This document shows, in pieces, positions 17,422 through 25,751 of a stretch of DNA of 64,000 nucleotides. Location of the stretch: positions 62,001 to 126,000 of the forward strand of contig CAYLXK010000003.1 of NCBI GenBank assembly GCA_964387685.1. The letters are read 5' to 3'. A program made the translations under genes and the position numbers. This DNA comes from Bryobacter sp964387685. GTDB taxonomy: Bacteria > Acidobacteriota > Terriglobia > Bryobacterales > Bryobacteraceae. The notes beneath the pieces were generated by a model. The model saw only the letters and a program-made list of their open reading frames with translations, searched no databases and was not told the origin of the DNA. Every line of letters starts with the position of its first letter. Within the stretch, counting starts at the first letter, position 1.

Positions 17422-18969
17422 CTATTGGCCCTGGATTACGAAGGGGCCGGGCTGTACGTGAACGGAGATCGGGCTGACCAGCTCCGGCATGGGGTTGGCC
17501 TGGAATAGTTTCACGAGGGGTTTGGCCAGGAGGCGGGCCCAACGGTTGGCGCTCTTGCGACGAGCGCTATCCGTTGCGATGCCGGTGTTAGCGTACATTT
17601 GCCGATAAAGCTTCGAAATCAGAACAAAGGCGATTTTGGCCTTCAAGCTTTTCACGCAGTTGGCGCGCTGGATGATGGCCGGAAGGGAATAGAAGTCGTC
17701 CCACACGGCTTGGGTGCGCATGCGGATCTCTTCGGGCGTCATGGTGGGATGAGGAGTGTACAGCTTCGGGCGCAGGTTGGGGGGAATTAGCCAATAGCGG
17801 GTGACGGGCACCCCTTCAATCTTCGGGGCCTGGTCGCCCAGGGACTTTTCCCAGCGCTGGAAGTCCACGGTGCCCGGGAAGGGGGTCATCATGACAAACT
17901 GAGCGAAAGTGATGTCGGCCTTCTTGGCGAGGTCGGCGGTGGCGCGGAAGGTATCTTCCCGATCGGAAGATAGACCAAAGATAAACGAGCCAAGCACATG
18001 AACGCCATGTTCCTTGAAGGTACGCAGGCGAGCGATTAAATTTTCACCGGCGTAATTGAAGTCCTTATAAACGGTCTTGAGGCCTTCCTCGGTGACCGCT
18101 TCCACGCCAACGAGAGCGCCCTTGATCTTGGCTTTCTTCATGGCCTTGAGAAATTCGGGATCCTCGGCGGCTTCCATGGTGATCTGTGTGAAAAAGACCA
18201 TGTCGGCGGGGAGTAACGAGAGGCGATCCATCAATTCGAAGCGTTCCGCGCGGAGGCTTTCGAGTTCGGCAACGCGGGCTTGGTTGTTCTGCCGTTTCGC
18301 CAGCTCGATGTCCGTCAAGGTGACGGGGTAGAAGTTATCGTCGGCGAGGGTAATGAAGCGATAACCACGACGCCGCAAAGCCACGAGTTCATTGATAACG
18401 GAGTCTGTGGCACGCTGGCGGGGCTTCTGGCCATCTGTGCGCCATACGGAACAGAAGGAACAATGCTTAGGACAACCGCGGACGGTTTGGACGGACGCCC
18501 ACATATAACCGCCCTTGGGAAGCAGATCCCAGCGGGCTTCGCTAAAGTCCTCAGGACCGACGCGGCCGCCTTCGTAAACAGTCTTGGACTCCCCGCGCAG
18601 GAGGTCTGCTACAACTTGGCCCCAGATCACATCGCCATCGCCTTTGACAACGGCGTGGGCTTCACCTAAGGTAAGAGCCTCGTCCGGATAGAGGGTGGCG
18701 TGGATGCCGCCATAGGCGACCAGGGCGCCTTTTTCACGAGCTTCGCGTCCAATCTGAAATCCACGCCGGGCATTTGCAGTGTGAATGCCGATTCCCACTA
18801 CATCGCCGGGTTCTAAACGATTAATGTCGAATGCTTCAAGCGTCTCGTCCACGACCACTGGATCGCCATAGGATCTGGGTGTGGCGGCAGCGAGGACATA
18901 AAGCCAACGGGGGGTGATTACACCGATACCGAAGGCAATGTCACTGGGGTTGATCAGGTAAACGCGCAA
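17422..18969 (-). CDS. B12-binding domain radical SAM protein
   Basis: This 515-aa enzyme combines a Rossmann-like cobalamin-binding domain (about 1-135, with GVGI-type loops and AYGGIHATLYPDEAL) and a radical SAM barrel whose 4Fe-4S ligands are C166, C170 and C173 in GCPKHCSFC. The DxHxxG cobalamin motif is not evident, so B12 may bind base-on or not at all. The C-terminal region resembles the extension seen in DUF4070-type members. The class includes lipid methylases and ring-forming enzymes such as hopanoid C-2/C-3 methylases; the substrate here is unknown. It is convergent with the acyl cluster. An AAGGAGAAG precedes the ATG. Confidence 0.85.
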   Translation of the reverse strand: MRVYLINPSDIAFGIGVITPRWLYVLAAATPRSYGDPVVVDETLEAFDINRLEPGDVVGIGIHTANARRGFQIGREAREKGALVAYGGIHATLYPDEALTLGEAHAVVKGDGDVIWGQVVADLLRGESKTVYEGGRVGPEDFSEARWDLLPKGGYMWASVQTVRGCPKHCSFCSVWRTDGQKPRQRATDSVINELVALRRRGYRFITLADDNFYPVTLTDIELAKRQNNQARVAELESLRAERFELMDRLSLLPADMVFFTQITMEAAEDPEFLKAMKKAKIKGALVGVEAVTEEGLKTVYKDFNYAGENLIARLRTFKEHGVHVLGSFIFGLSSDREDTFRATADLAKKADITFAQFVMMTPFPGTVDFQRWEKSLGDQAPKIEGVPVTRYWLIPPNLRPKLYTPHPTMTPEEIRMRTQAVWDDFYSLPAIIQRANCVKSLKAKIAFVLISKLYRQMYANTGIATDSARRKSANRWARLLAKPLVKLFQANPMPELVSPISVHVQPGPFVIQGQ

Positions 18970-18980
18970 AACTTCTCCTT

Positions 18981-19000
18981 CTGAAGAGACTTCTCTTCAG
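18981..19000. promoter_or_regulatory. 20-bp inverted repeat upstream of radical SAM gene
   Basis: The arms CTGAAGAGA (18981-18989) and TCTCTTCAG (18992-19000) are perfect reverse complements separated by CT. The element ends 12 nt before the radical SAM start, just upstream of its AAGGAGAAG. It could be an operator or an mRNA hairpin that controls access to the ribosome. Confidence 0.45.
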
Positions 19001-19046
19001 CTAAACGTCACCAAACAAATACTATCAGGAAAGGGCGGCGAAGTCC

Positions 19047-19814
19047 CTAAAAACCCAGGATTTCCCTGAGGTCTTTCACGCGATCTTTGGCCACGGGGAT
19101 CTCCGTCTTTTTGACGTCCCGCAGTCGGAGGATCCATTTGCCCGCGAAGTAGCTGTAGAGTTCGGTAACGTAGTCCACATTGACCAAGCTGCCGCGATGG
19201 ACGCGGACAAAGCGGCGTGGGTCCAGGCGTTCGCTGAGCTCAGTGATGGTTGAATCGACGACGAAATCCTTGCGTTCGGTGGAGGCGAAGGTGAGCTTGT
19301 CTTCGGCATAAAAGTGGGTGACGCGAGTGAGATCGACGAATTCGACACGGTCGCCGGAGCGGGAGCTGATGCGAGTGGGATAGCGGTTTTCGGGGGCGGA
19401 TTGGAGGGTGGATTTTAGACGGCTGAAGAGGGCTTGGAGGTCTGGTATGGCGTCCTGGCCACCGCGAACGCGCTGAATTTTGTCGATGGCCTCGGCTAGC
19501 TTAGCAGGGGCGATGGGCTTTAGCAGATAAGCGACGCTGTTGGTTTCAAAGGCGCGCAAGGCGTACTGGTCAAAAGCGGTCGCGAAGACGACGAGGGGAG
19601 GTCTGGGAAGGCGCTCCAAGACGCCGAAGCCATCGAGTTCCGGCATTTGAATATCGAGGAAAAGCAGATCCGGATTTCGCGTTTCGATTTCGGAAACGGC
19701 GGCGACGGGATCTGTGGAGGACCCAACTACGTCGACGCGGCCATCGGCCACTAAGAGGCGTTGGAGGCGCTCCAATGCCAGGCGCTCATCGTCCAGAAGA
19801 TAGGCTCTCAGCAT
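19047..19814 (-). CDS. LytTR-family response regulator
   Basis: The 255-aa protein has a receiver domain (acidic pair D8/D9, phospho-acceptor D54 in FLDIQMP, switch lysine in LLKPI) and a C-terminal LytTR DNA-binding domain (about 145-250, with FYAEDKLTFAST and RRFVRVHRGSLVNVDYV). Such proteins bind direct repeats upstream of secretion, competence or envelope genes. It overlaps the kinase gene by 7 nt, which indicates a cognate pair. Confidence 0.93.
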   Translation of the reverse strand: MLRAYLLDDERLALERLQRLLVADGRVDVVGSSTDPVAAVSEIETRNPDLLFLDIQMPELDGFGVLERLPRPPLVVFATAFDQYALRAFETNSVAYLLKPIAPAKLAEAIDKIQRVRGGQDAIPDLQALFSRLKSTLQSAPENRYPTRISSRSGDRVEFVDLTRVTHFYAEDKLTFASTERKDFVVDSTITELSERLDPRRFVRVHRGSLVNVDYVTELYSYFAGKWILRLRDVKKTEIPVAKDRVKDLREILGF

Positions 19815-20839
19815 GGTACGCGGAACGAAACCTCCATACCGGGATCAAGGGGTTTGGCCGAGAGGCTGGTACGGGCGCCGAAAAAGCTCTCCAGGCGTTG
19901 GCGCAAGGTGTCGAGGCCATGCCCGAGGGGCAGGCTGTCGGGAGAAAAGCCGGGACCGGTATCGACCACCTCGAGGCGGACGGCGCCGCCGTCTGCAAAG
20001 GCGCGAATGGAGATGGTCGCCCCGGCACGGGACGTTGAGACGGCATATTTGACGCTGTTTTCGGCCAAAGTTTGGAGGCTCAGGGCGGGGACGCTGGTGG
20101 AAAGGAGGGCTGCGGGGACGTCGAAAGAGTAGCGGAGGCGATCTCCAAAGCGGGCACGTTCAATTTCGAGGTAAGAGGTGGTGACGGCGATTTCATCTTC
20201 GAGGGAGACCAGGCCGCCGTGCCGGTCGAGCGAGAAGCGGAGCAGGTCGGCCAAGCGTTCGATGAGCTTTTCCGCCGCGTCGGGATCGCTGCGCACGAGG
20301 GCGGAAATCGAATTCAAGGTGTTGAAGAGAAAGTGGGGATGGATGCGAGATTCGAGGCTTTGGAGTTTGGCGTCGGCCGCAGCCTTGAGGGCGCGCTCGT
20401 TTTCGAGCTCGCGGGTACGCAGTTGCAGGGTGGTTTGTTCCAGTTGGGCCTTGGCTCTTTCAGCCATGGTGGTGATGGAGCCAATGAGAAGGGTGAGGAT
20501 AATATTGGCGCTCACGCTTTCGGCGTAGCGGAGGCCCAAGCGAACGAAGGGCTGGGAAACCAGGAGCGCGTGCCCCAGGGTGCCTCCGGCGACTCCGACG
20601 GCAGCCAAGAGGGCGAGGACTCTAGTCCAGACCCACCAGCGAGGTCCATGAATGCGCGGCACGACGCGGGGCAGGACATACCAGGCGAGCCCACCCGTAA
20701 TGCTGGCAAAGACGAAAGAAACGGAGAAAGAAACCGAGGCGGCGAGAAGACTCGGCCGCCTCATATTGAGGATCGTCAGCGTGCCAAAGAGGAGGGAGAT
20801 CCCCAGGTTGACGAGCAGGAATTTTCCGATTTCGCGCAT
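19808..20839 (-). CDS. Sensor histidine kinase (LytS/YehU-like)
   Basis: The 343-aa protein has four N-terminal membrane segments (about 6-26, 32-56, 73-94, 108-125), a coiled linker, and the His_kinase domain with HPHFLFNTLNSIS (phospho-acceptor His169). The ATPase part shows ENSVKYA and DTGPGFSPDSLP with GHGL. It has no extracellular sensing domain, so the signal is membrane-borne or comes from a partner. The partner could be the haem-motif TPR protein encoded 3 nt upstream. Confidence 0.93.
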   Translation of the reverse strand: MREIGKFLLVNLGISLLFGTLTILNMRRPSLLAASVSFSVSFVFASITGGLAWYVLPRVVPRIHGPRWWVWTRVLALLAAVGVAGGTLGHALLVSQPFVRLGLRYAESVSANIILTLLIGSITTMAERAKAQLEQTTLQLRTRELENERALKAAADAKLQSLESRIHPHFLFNTLNSISALVRSDPDAAEKLIERLADLLRFSLDRHGGLVSLEDEIAVTTSYLEIERARFGDRLRYSFDVPAALLSTSVPALSLQTLAENSVKYAVSTSRAGATISIRAFADGGAVRLEVVDTGPGFSPDSLPLGHGLDTLRQRLESFFGARTSLSAKPLDPGMEVSFRVPC

Positions 20840-20842
20840 TCG

Positions 20843-21544
20843 CTATTTGCCAGAAACATGGCAGCCGAAACAACCGGCCTGGGCGGCGGGCAAGGGCTGC
20901 CGGGTTTCTTTCCATTTTGACGCGCTCTTGGAGTAGACCGTGCCGGGGAGCAGGCGCTCGATCATTTCGAAGTACTGGGCGGCTTTGTCCGCTTCGCCCT
21001 TGCGGCTGTAGGAATCCGCGATGCCGAGCAGGAGCTCTCCGCGCGGGTGAGTGCCCAGGTTTTCAAGAGAGTTTTTCTGGAGTTCGTAGGCCGCAAGATA
21101 ATCGCTTAAGCCGTCTTCGCGGAGGGGCTCGGCCATGTGGGGAGGCATTTGGCGGGCGGCGCTCAGCAAGATGGCGCCACGGGGGATGCGTACACCGATG
21201 TTGTTGGGCGCCAAAGCGACGGCCTGCTTCATCATGCCGACGCCCTTGCCATACAATTCCATGCCCTTGGCCTGATCGCCTTTGCGGAAGAACAGCCCGG
21301 ACTGGTAGAAGAGGCCGGCGCCATGCCAGACCATGGCTTCGGCATGTTTGGGATCGGCGGCGAGGACGGCCTCGGTTTTCTGTAGGCCCCGTTCCAGAGC
21401 TTCGGCGTTTCCGGCAAAGCCGGCAAAGAAGTCGTTGCGCACTTCGTGATCGAAGCGTTCGGCACTGTGGAGGTTGGATAGGCCGCCCATAAAGAGACCG
21501 GCCGTCGCGGCAGCGGCAAGAAGAATCGTCTTTTGCAATCTCAT
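20843..21544 (-). CDS. Exported TPR protein with C-terminal CXXCH haem motif
   Basis: This 233-aa protein has a signal peptide (1-28, ending near LHSAERF), TPR-like helical repeats (about 45-215, with LAADPKHAEAMVWHG and GIADSYSRKGEADKA), and CFGCH at residues 225-229, four residues from the end. CXXCH is the site for covalent attachment of haem c in the periplasm, but no distal Met or His ligand can be assigned. It is the first gene of an operon with a LytS/LytR-type system. I do not know this arrangement from characterised proteins. The motif could also bind zinc or form a disulfide. Confidence 0.75.
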   Translation of the reverse strand: MRLQKTILLAAAATAGLFMGGLSNLHSAERFDHEVRNDFFAGFAGNAEALERGLQKTEAVLAADPKHAEAMVWHGAGLFYQSGLFFRKGDQAKGMELYGKGVGMMKQAVALAPNNIGVRIPRGAILLSAARQMPPHMAEPLREDGLSDYLAAYELQKNSLENLGTHPRGELLLGIADSYSRKGEADKAAQYFEMIERLLPGTVYSKSASKWKETRQPLPAAQAGCFGCHVSGK

Positions 21545-21647
21545 AGTTCGACTTTAGGGGCCGGTCCGGGAGGGAGCGAGAGTTTTGCGACGAAAGTGGC
21601 CGAAGATCCGATGAAAGCCCCGGATCGGCCGATAGAATTGGAAATCC

Positions 21648-22868
21648 GTGAAGATTTCTTCGTGGCTACCCGCCTTAGCGATGATGCTGGTTTCCACCAT
21701 CAGCTACGTCGATCGCAACGCAATCGCGGTCTTGATCCCGACTATACAGCGCGAGACGGGCATGACGGGCCGGGAATACGGGCTGGTGGTGGCCGCCTTC
21801 AGCTATGCCTACATGGTGGGGAACCCGATCTGGGGAATCCTAATGGACCGAATCGGAGTGCGGGCGGGCATGACCTTGGCGGTGGCGGGCTGGAGCGTGG
21901 CCAGCGCCGCGCACGGCTTTGCGGGGGGACTACTGGGATTCAGCCTGTTGCGGGCCGCGTTGGGGTTCTTCGAAGGGGCTACGTTTCCGGGATCGTTACG
22001 AACGGTGGTGCAGAGCTTAGGACCCGTGGAGCGAAGCCGAGGAATTGCGTTGAGCTATTCAGGAGGATCATTGGGCGCGATTGTGACGCCCTTTTTGGTG
22101 ACACCGATTGCGCTGGCGTATGGGTGGCGCAGCGCGTTCTTTGCGACGGGTCTGACGGGTTTGCTTTGGCTGGTATGGTGGCGGCGGCTGTCGCGGCGGC
22201 CGGCAATCGCAGTCTCGCCTTCCCGGCAAGAGGCTAAGCCTTTCCCTTGGCGGGACCGGCGTGTGGTGGCCTTTATCGCGATCTACGCGATGGGCGCCAT
22301 GCCGTTGGGATTCATTCTCTACATGGCGGGGCTCTATCTGGCGAATCACTTTCGCCTGTCGCAAGCGGAGATCGGGGCAGTGTTGTGGATTCCGCCTTTG
22401 GGCTGGGAATGCGGTTACTTTTTCTGGGGCTGGGCGATGGACCGTATGGTGAAGAGCGGCAGTACGGCGCAAGAGGCTTGCGGGAGGGTGTTCGCCATTG
22501 GGCTGGTGTTGAGCATGCCCTTGGCGGGGGCGGCCGCGATAAGCGGGGTGCCTTGGTTTCTGGCGGAGCTGTTTTTTGCCATGTTCATAACGGGCGCGTT
22601 CATTGTGGGGGGAATCGCTTATGCCACGAACGCTTTCGGCAGCGAGCATGCAGGGTTGCTGGCTGGATTAGGAGCGGGCAGCTTCTCGGCCACGACGGCG
22701 TTGACCGCGCCGTGGTTTGGCGCGCTGTTCGACGGGGGGCAATATGCGAGCGCGTTCTGGATTGCGACGGCTTTCCCGGTGGTGGGATACGCGCTGTGGC
22801 GGGTGTTTAGAGCCGGACCAGAATCTTGCGGCGATGGAGAAGCCAGACAAGCCCAAACATGGCGATGA
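21648..22868 (+). CDS. MFS transporter
   Basis: The 406-aa integral membrane protein has about 12 hydrophobic segments and the motif between TM2 and TM3 in the form GILMDRIGVRAGM. It opens with SYVDRNAIAVLIPTIQRE, typical of the anion:cation symporter group that imports organic acids such as galactonate, glucarate or 4-hydroxyphenylacetate. Start is GTG at 21648 with no clear ribosome binding site. The 3' end overlaps the convergent DUF5009 gene by 62 nt. The acid-sugar-related enolase-superfamily gene at 13567 is not adjacent. Confidence 0.88.
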   Translation: MKISSWLPALAMMLVSTISYVDRNAIAVLIPTIQRETGMTGREYGLVVAAFSYAYMVGNPIWGILMDRIGVRAGMTLAVAGWSVASAAHGFAGGLLGFSLLRAALGFFEGATFPGSLRTVVQSLGPVERSRGIALSYSGGSLGAIVTPFLVTPIALAYGWRSAFFATGLTGLLWLVWWRRLSRRPAIAVSPSRQEAKPFPWRDRRVVAFIAIYAMGAMPLGFILYMAGLYLANHFRLSQAEIGAVLWIPPLGWECGYFFWGWAMDRMVKSGSTAQEACGRVFAIGLVLSMPLAGAAAISGVPWFLAELFFAMFITGAFIVGGIAYATNAFGSEHAGLLAGLGAGSFSATTALTAPWFGALFDGGQYASAFWIATAFPVVGYALWRVFRAGPESCGDGEARQAQTWR

Positions 22869-23883
22869 CGTTCAAGAGAGCGTAGGCGAGGGAGGCAAAG
22901 CGGGGGTCGGCGAAGAGCCCGAGGAGTGCGCCATAGGCCGCGCGGCCAAGACTTTGATTGCCTACCGGGAAGGCGCTTAGAAAACGAGCGAGCATACCGC
23001 TGGCGACAAAAGAGACGATGGCGTTCGTGCCGTAGATGGCGAAAAATCCGGTACCGCGGCGCCAGCGTTCGCCCTCGACGAGCCAGAAGACAATGCCAAA
23101 AAACACAGAGGCGAGGCCCGCCATCAATAGAGTGAAACTGGGTGTCCAGAGCGACTTGTTGAAGGGAATCCAAGGACTGAGCGCATAGGCTGCACCAACC
23201 AAGGCGAGCCCCCACTGGAGGAAGCCGCGGACGTCACGGCGCTCCAGCAAGCCGCCCGCGAGGATGCCGAGCAGCACGGAGACGATGGCGGGGACGGTCG
23301 AGAGGAGGCCTTCCGGATCCCAAACCTTAGACTGGCTCCACATGTGGCCGGCAAGGACTTGGCCGTCCACGTAACGGGCGAGGTTCGCCTCGCGGCTCCA
23401 GCGGTCTGGCAGCGAGCCGGGGAAAGGCAGGAATTGCACGGCCAGGCCATAGAGGCTGAGCAATAGGCCGGAGGCGACCACCATGCCGCGCCGTCCCGTG
23501 TACAGCGAGATGAGTGTGGCGAAGAAGTAGCAGATGCCAATGCGCTGCAGGACGCCCGGCAGACGGACGCTGTCCCAGTTTGGGTTCGCGAGCAGATTGA
23601 GGAGTAGACCGAGGCCAAGGATGAAGGCGGCGCGACGGGCGGTGTGCAGGAGTAAGAGACCGCGATTGGCGCCTTCGGCGCGGCGGCGAGCGAAAGACAA
23701 GGTCATGGCAAGGCCGGAGATCCAGAGGAAGAAGGGGAAGACCGCGTCAGTAGGGGTCCAGCCGTGCCAAGAGGCATGCGCCAGCGGCCAATAGATATGG
23801 CTCCAGGAGCCGGGGTTGTTCACCAGGATCATGGCGGCAATGGTGATTCCGCGGAAGACGTCGAGGCTGCGCAGGCGCGGCAT
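22807..23883 (-). CDS. DUF5009/heparan-alpha-glucosaminide N-acetyltransferase-like membrane protein
   Basis: The 358-aa polytopic membrane protein starts with RLRSLDVFRGITIAAMILVNNPGSW and has about nine to ten membrane segments, the pattern of the HGSNAT/DUF5009 acyltransferases that acetylate sugars across a membrane. The conserved region with HASWHGWTPTDAVFPFFLW (about 36-54) is present, including a conserved His. Such proteins are frequent in Acidobacteriota and Bacteroidota. The substrate is unknown. Confidence 0.88.
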   Translation of the reverse strand: MPRLRSLDVFRGITIAAMILVNNPGSWSHIYWPLAHASWHGWTPTDAVFPFFLWISGLAMTLSFARRRAEGANRGLLLLHTARRAAFILGLGLLLNLLANPNWDSVRLPGVLQRIGICYFFATLISLYTGRRGMVVASGLLLSLYGLAVQFLPFPGSLPDRWSREANLARYVDGQVLAGHMWSQSKVWDPEGLLSTVPAIVSVLLGILAGGLLERRDVRGFLQWGLALVGAAYALSPWIPFNKSLWTPSFTLLMAGLASVFFGIVFWLVEGERWRRGTGFFAIYGTNAIVSFVASGMLARFLSAFPVGNQSLGRAAYGALLGLFADPRFASLAYALLNVIAMFGLVWLLHRRKILVRL

Positions 23884-23909
23884 AGGAATCTTCCAAGGAT
23901 AATGGCTGT

Positions 23910-25751
23910 ATGCTTAAGCACCTAGGGCGAGCGAGCGCCGCGATGATCTGTTGCCTGCTGTGCCTGAATTGCGGGGCCAAGAAAGAGGAGCAAGCCGCCG
24001 TGGAATTCCCCAAGGATGTGCATTCTTACGCGAACCCGGGCCAGGCGCGCTCCACGCATCTGGACCTGCGGCTGAAGGTGGACTTTGAGAATCGGATCCT
24101 GGAAGGATCGGCGACGCATAGCGTGGCGGGCGAAGGCAAGATTGTATTCGACACGAAGGGTTTGAAGATCCGCGGCGTGGAATGCGCCGGGGAGGATCGA
24201 AGCTTCCGCGCCGCCAAGTTCGCCGTGGGCGCAAGCGACAAGATTCTGGGCGCGCCACTGGAGGTGGAACTGGCGCCGGGGACGAAAACAGTGCGAATTT
24301 CCTATGCGACGGGCCCAGACGCGGTGGCGCTGCAGTGGCTGGAGGCCACCCAAACGGCGGGCAAGAAGGCGCCGTACCTTTATACGCAAGGCCAGCCAAT
24401 TTACACCCGCACCTGGATTCCGATCCAGGATTCTCCGTCGGTCCGGATTACGTATGCCGCGCAGATCACGACGCAGCCTAACTTCTTTGCGGTGATGAGC
24501 GCTTCCAACGACCAGAAGACGATGGTGCCGAAGGGCATGTATGAATTCAACATGGAGCAAGCGATCCCGCCGTACCTGTTGGCCTTGGCGGTGGGGGAAA
24601 TTCAGTTCCGGATGATCGGAGGCCGGACCGGCGTGTATACGGAAAAGCCGATGCTCGACGCGGCGGCCAAGGAGTTTGTCGATTTGGAGAGCATGGTGCG
24701 GGCCGCGGAGAGGCTCTACGGCTCTTACCGCTGGGAGCGCTACGACGTGCTGGTCTGTCCGCCGGGCTTCCCGATCGGGGGCATGGAGAATCCGCGGCTA
24801 ACCTTTGCGACGCCGACAATCCTGGCGGGAGACAAGAGCCTGGTGAGCCTAATTGCACATGAGCTGGCGCATTCCTGGTCGGGCAATCTGGTGACGAATG
24901 CAACGTGGAGCGATTTCTGGTTGAACGAAGGGTTTACGGTTTATGTAGAGCGGCGTATCCAGGAGGATCTGTATGGGAAGCAACGATCGGAGATGGAATT
25001 TGCTGTTGAGATCGCCGAGTTGAAGGAGGAGATGGCCAAGCTGCCGGCGAAAGATCAGGCGCTGTATGTGGACCTAAAGGGCCGCGACCCGGAAGAGGGC
25101 GTGACGCTGGTTCCTTATGTAAAGGGTGCGCTGTTGCTGCGGGCGATCGAGGAAGAGGTGGGCCGGGAGCGCTTCGACGGATTTCTGCGCGCCTACTTTG
25201 ACCGGTTTGCGTTTCAGAGCATCACGACGGCGACGTTTGAGACTTACCTGAAGGAGCGCTTGCCGGATTTGAAGCTCAATGTGAAGGAGTGGATCTATCA
25301 GCCAGGGCTGCCGGGGACGACGCCCAAGATCGACAGCTACCTGCTGCGGCAAGTGGACGAACAGGTGGCGCGCTGGAGCAAGCAGCAAGCCCTGGAAACC
25401 AAAGACTGGAGCGCGCAGCAGTGGCTGCACTTCTTGCGGGCGCTGCCAGCGAACTTAACCGCAGCGCAAATGGCCAAGCTCGACCAAGAATACTCGTTCA
25501 CCAAGAGCGGCAACGCGGAGATCCTGGACGCATGGCTGGTTCTCGCAATTCGGCATGGGTACGCGCCCGCGAATGCGGCGCTGGAAGCGTTTCTCGCGAC
25601 GGTCGGCCGGCAGAAATTTCTGAAGCCGTTGTATGGAGAGCTTGCGAAGACGCCGGAAGGGAAAGCCCGGGCCAAGACGATTCTGGCGAGGAACAAGTCG
25701 AACTATCATCCGATTGCCGCGGCGGCGATCGAAGCGCTACTTGCGAAGTAG
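23910..25751 (+). CDS. M1 family aminopeptidase (leukotriene-A4-hydrolase type)
   Basis: This 613-aa zinc aminopeptidase trims N-terminal residues from peptides. It shows the substrate motif GGMENPR (about 290-296), the zinc site HELAH (317-321) with third ligand Glu340 in LNEGF, and a C-terminal helical domain (KEWIYQPGLPG onward) of the LTA4 hydrolase type. The first 25 residues form a signal peptide with several cysteines (LCLNCGAKKEE), probably a lipoprotein signal with a non-standard lipobox, so it may be anchored in the periplasm. The 3' end overlaps the convergent carbamoyltransferase gene by 15 nt. Confidence 0.92.
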   Translation: MLKHLGRASAAMICCLLCLNCGAKKEEQAAVEFPKDVHSYANPGQARSTHLDLRLKVDFENRILEGSATHSVAGEGKIVFDTKGLKIRGVECAGEDRSFRAAKFAVGASDKILGAPLEVELAPGTKTVRISYATGPDAVALQWLEATQTAGKKAPYLYTQGQPIYTRTWIPIQDSPSVRITYAAQITTQPNFFAVMSASNDQKTMVPKGMYEFNMEQAIPPYLLALAVGEIQFRMIGGRTGVYTEKPMLDAAAKEFVDLESMVRAAERLYGSYRWERYDVLVCPPGFPIGGMENPRLTFATPTILAGDKSLVSLIAHELAHSWSGNLVTNATWSDFWLNEGFTVYVERRIQEDLYGKQRSEMEFAVEIAELKEEMAKLPAKDQALYVDLKGRDPEEGVTLVPYVKGALLLRAIEEEVGRERFDGFLRAYFDRFAFQSITTATFETYLKERLPDLKLNVKEWIYQPGLPGTTPKIDSYLLRQVDEQVARWSKQQALETKDWSAQQWLHFLRALPANLTAAQMAKLDQEYSFTKSGNAEILDAWLVLAIRHGYAPANAALEAFLATVGRQKFLKPLYGELAKTPEGKARAKTILARNKSNYHPIAAAAIEALLAK

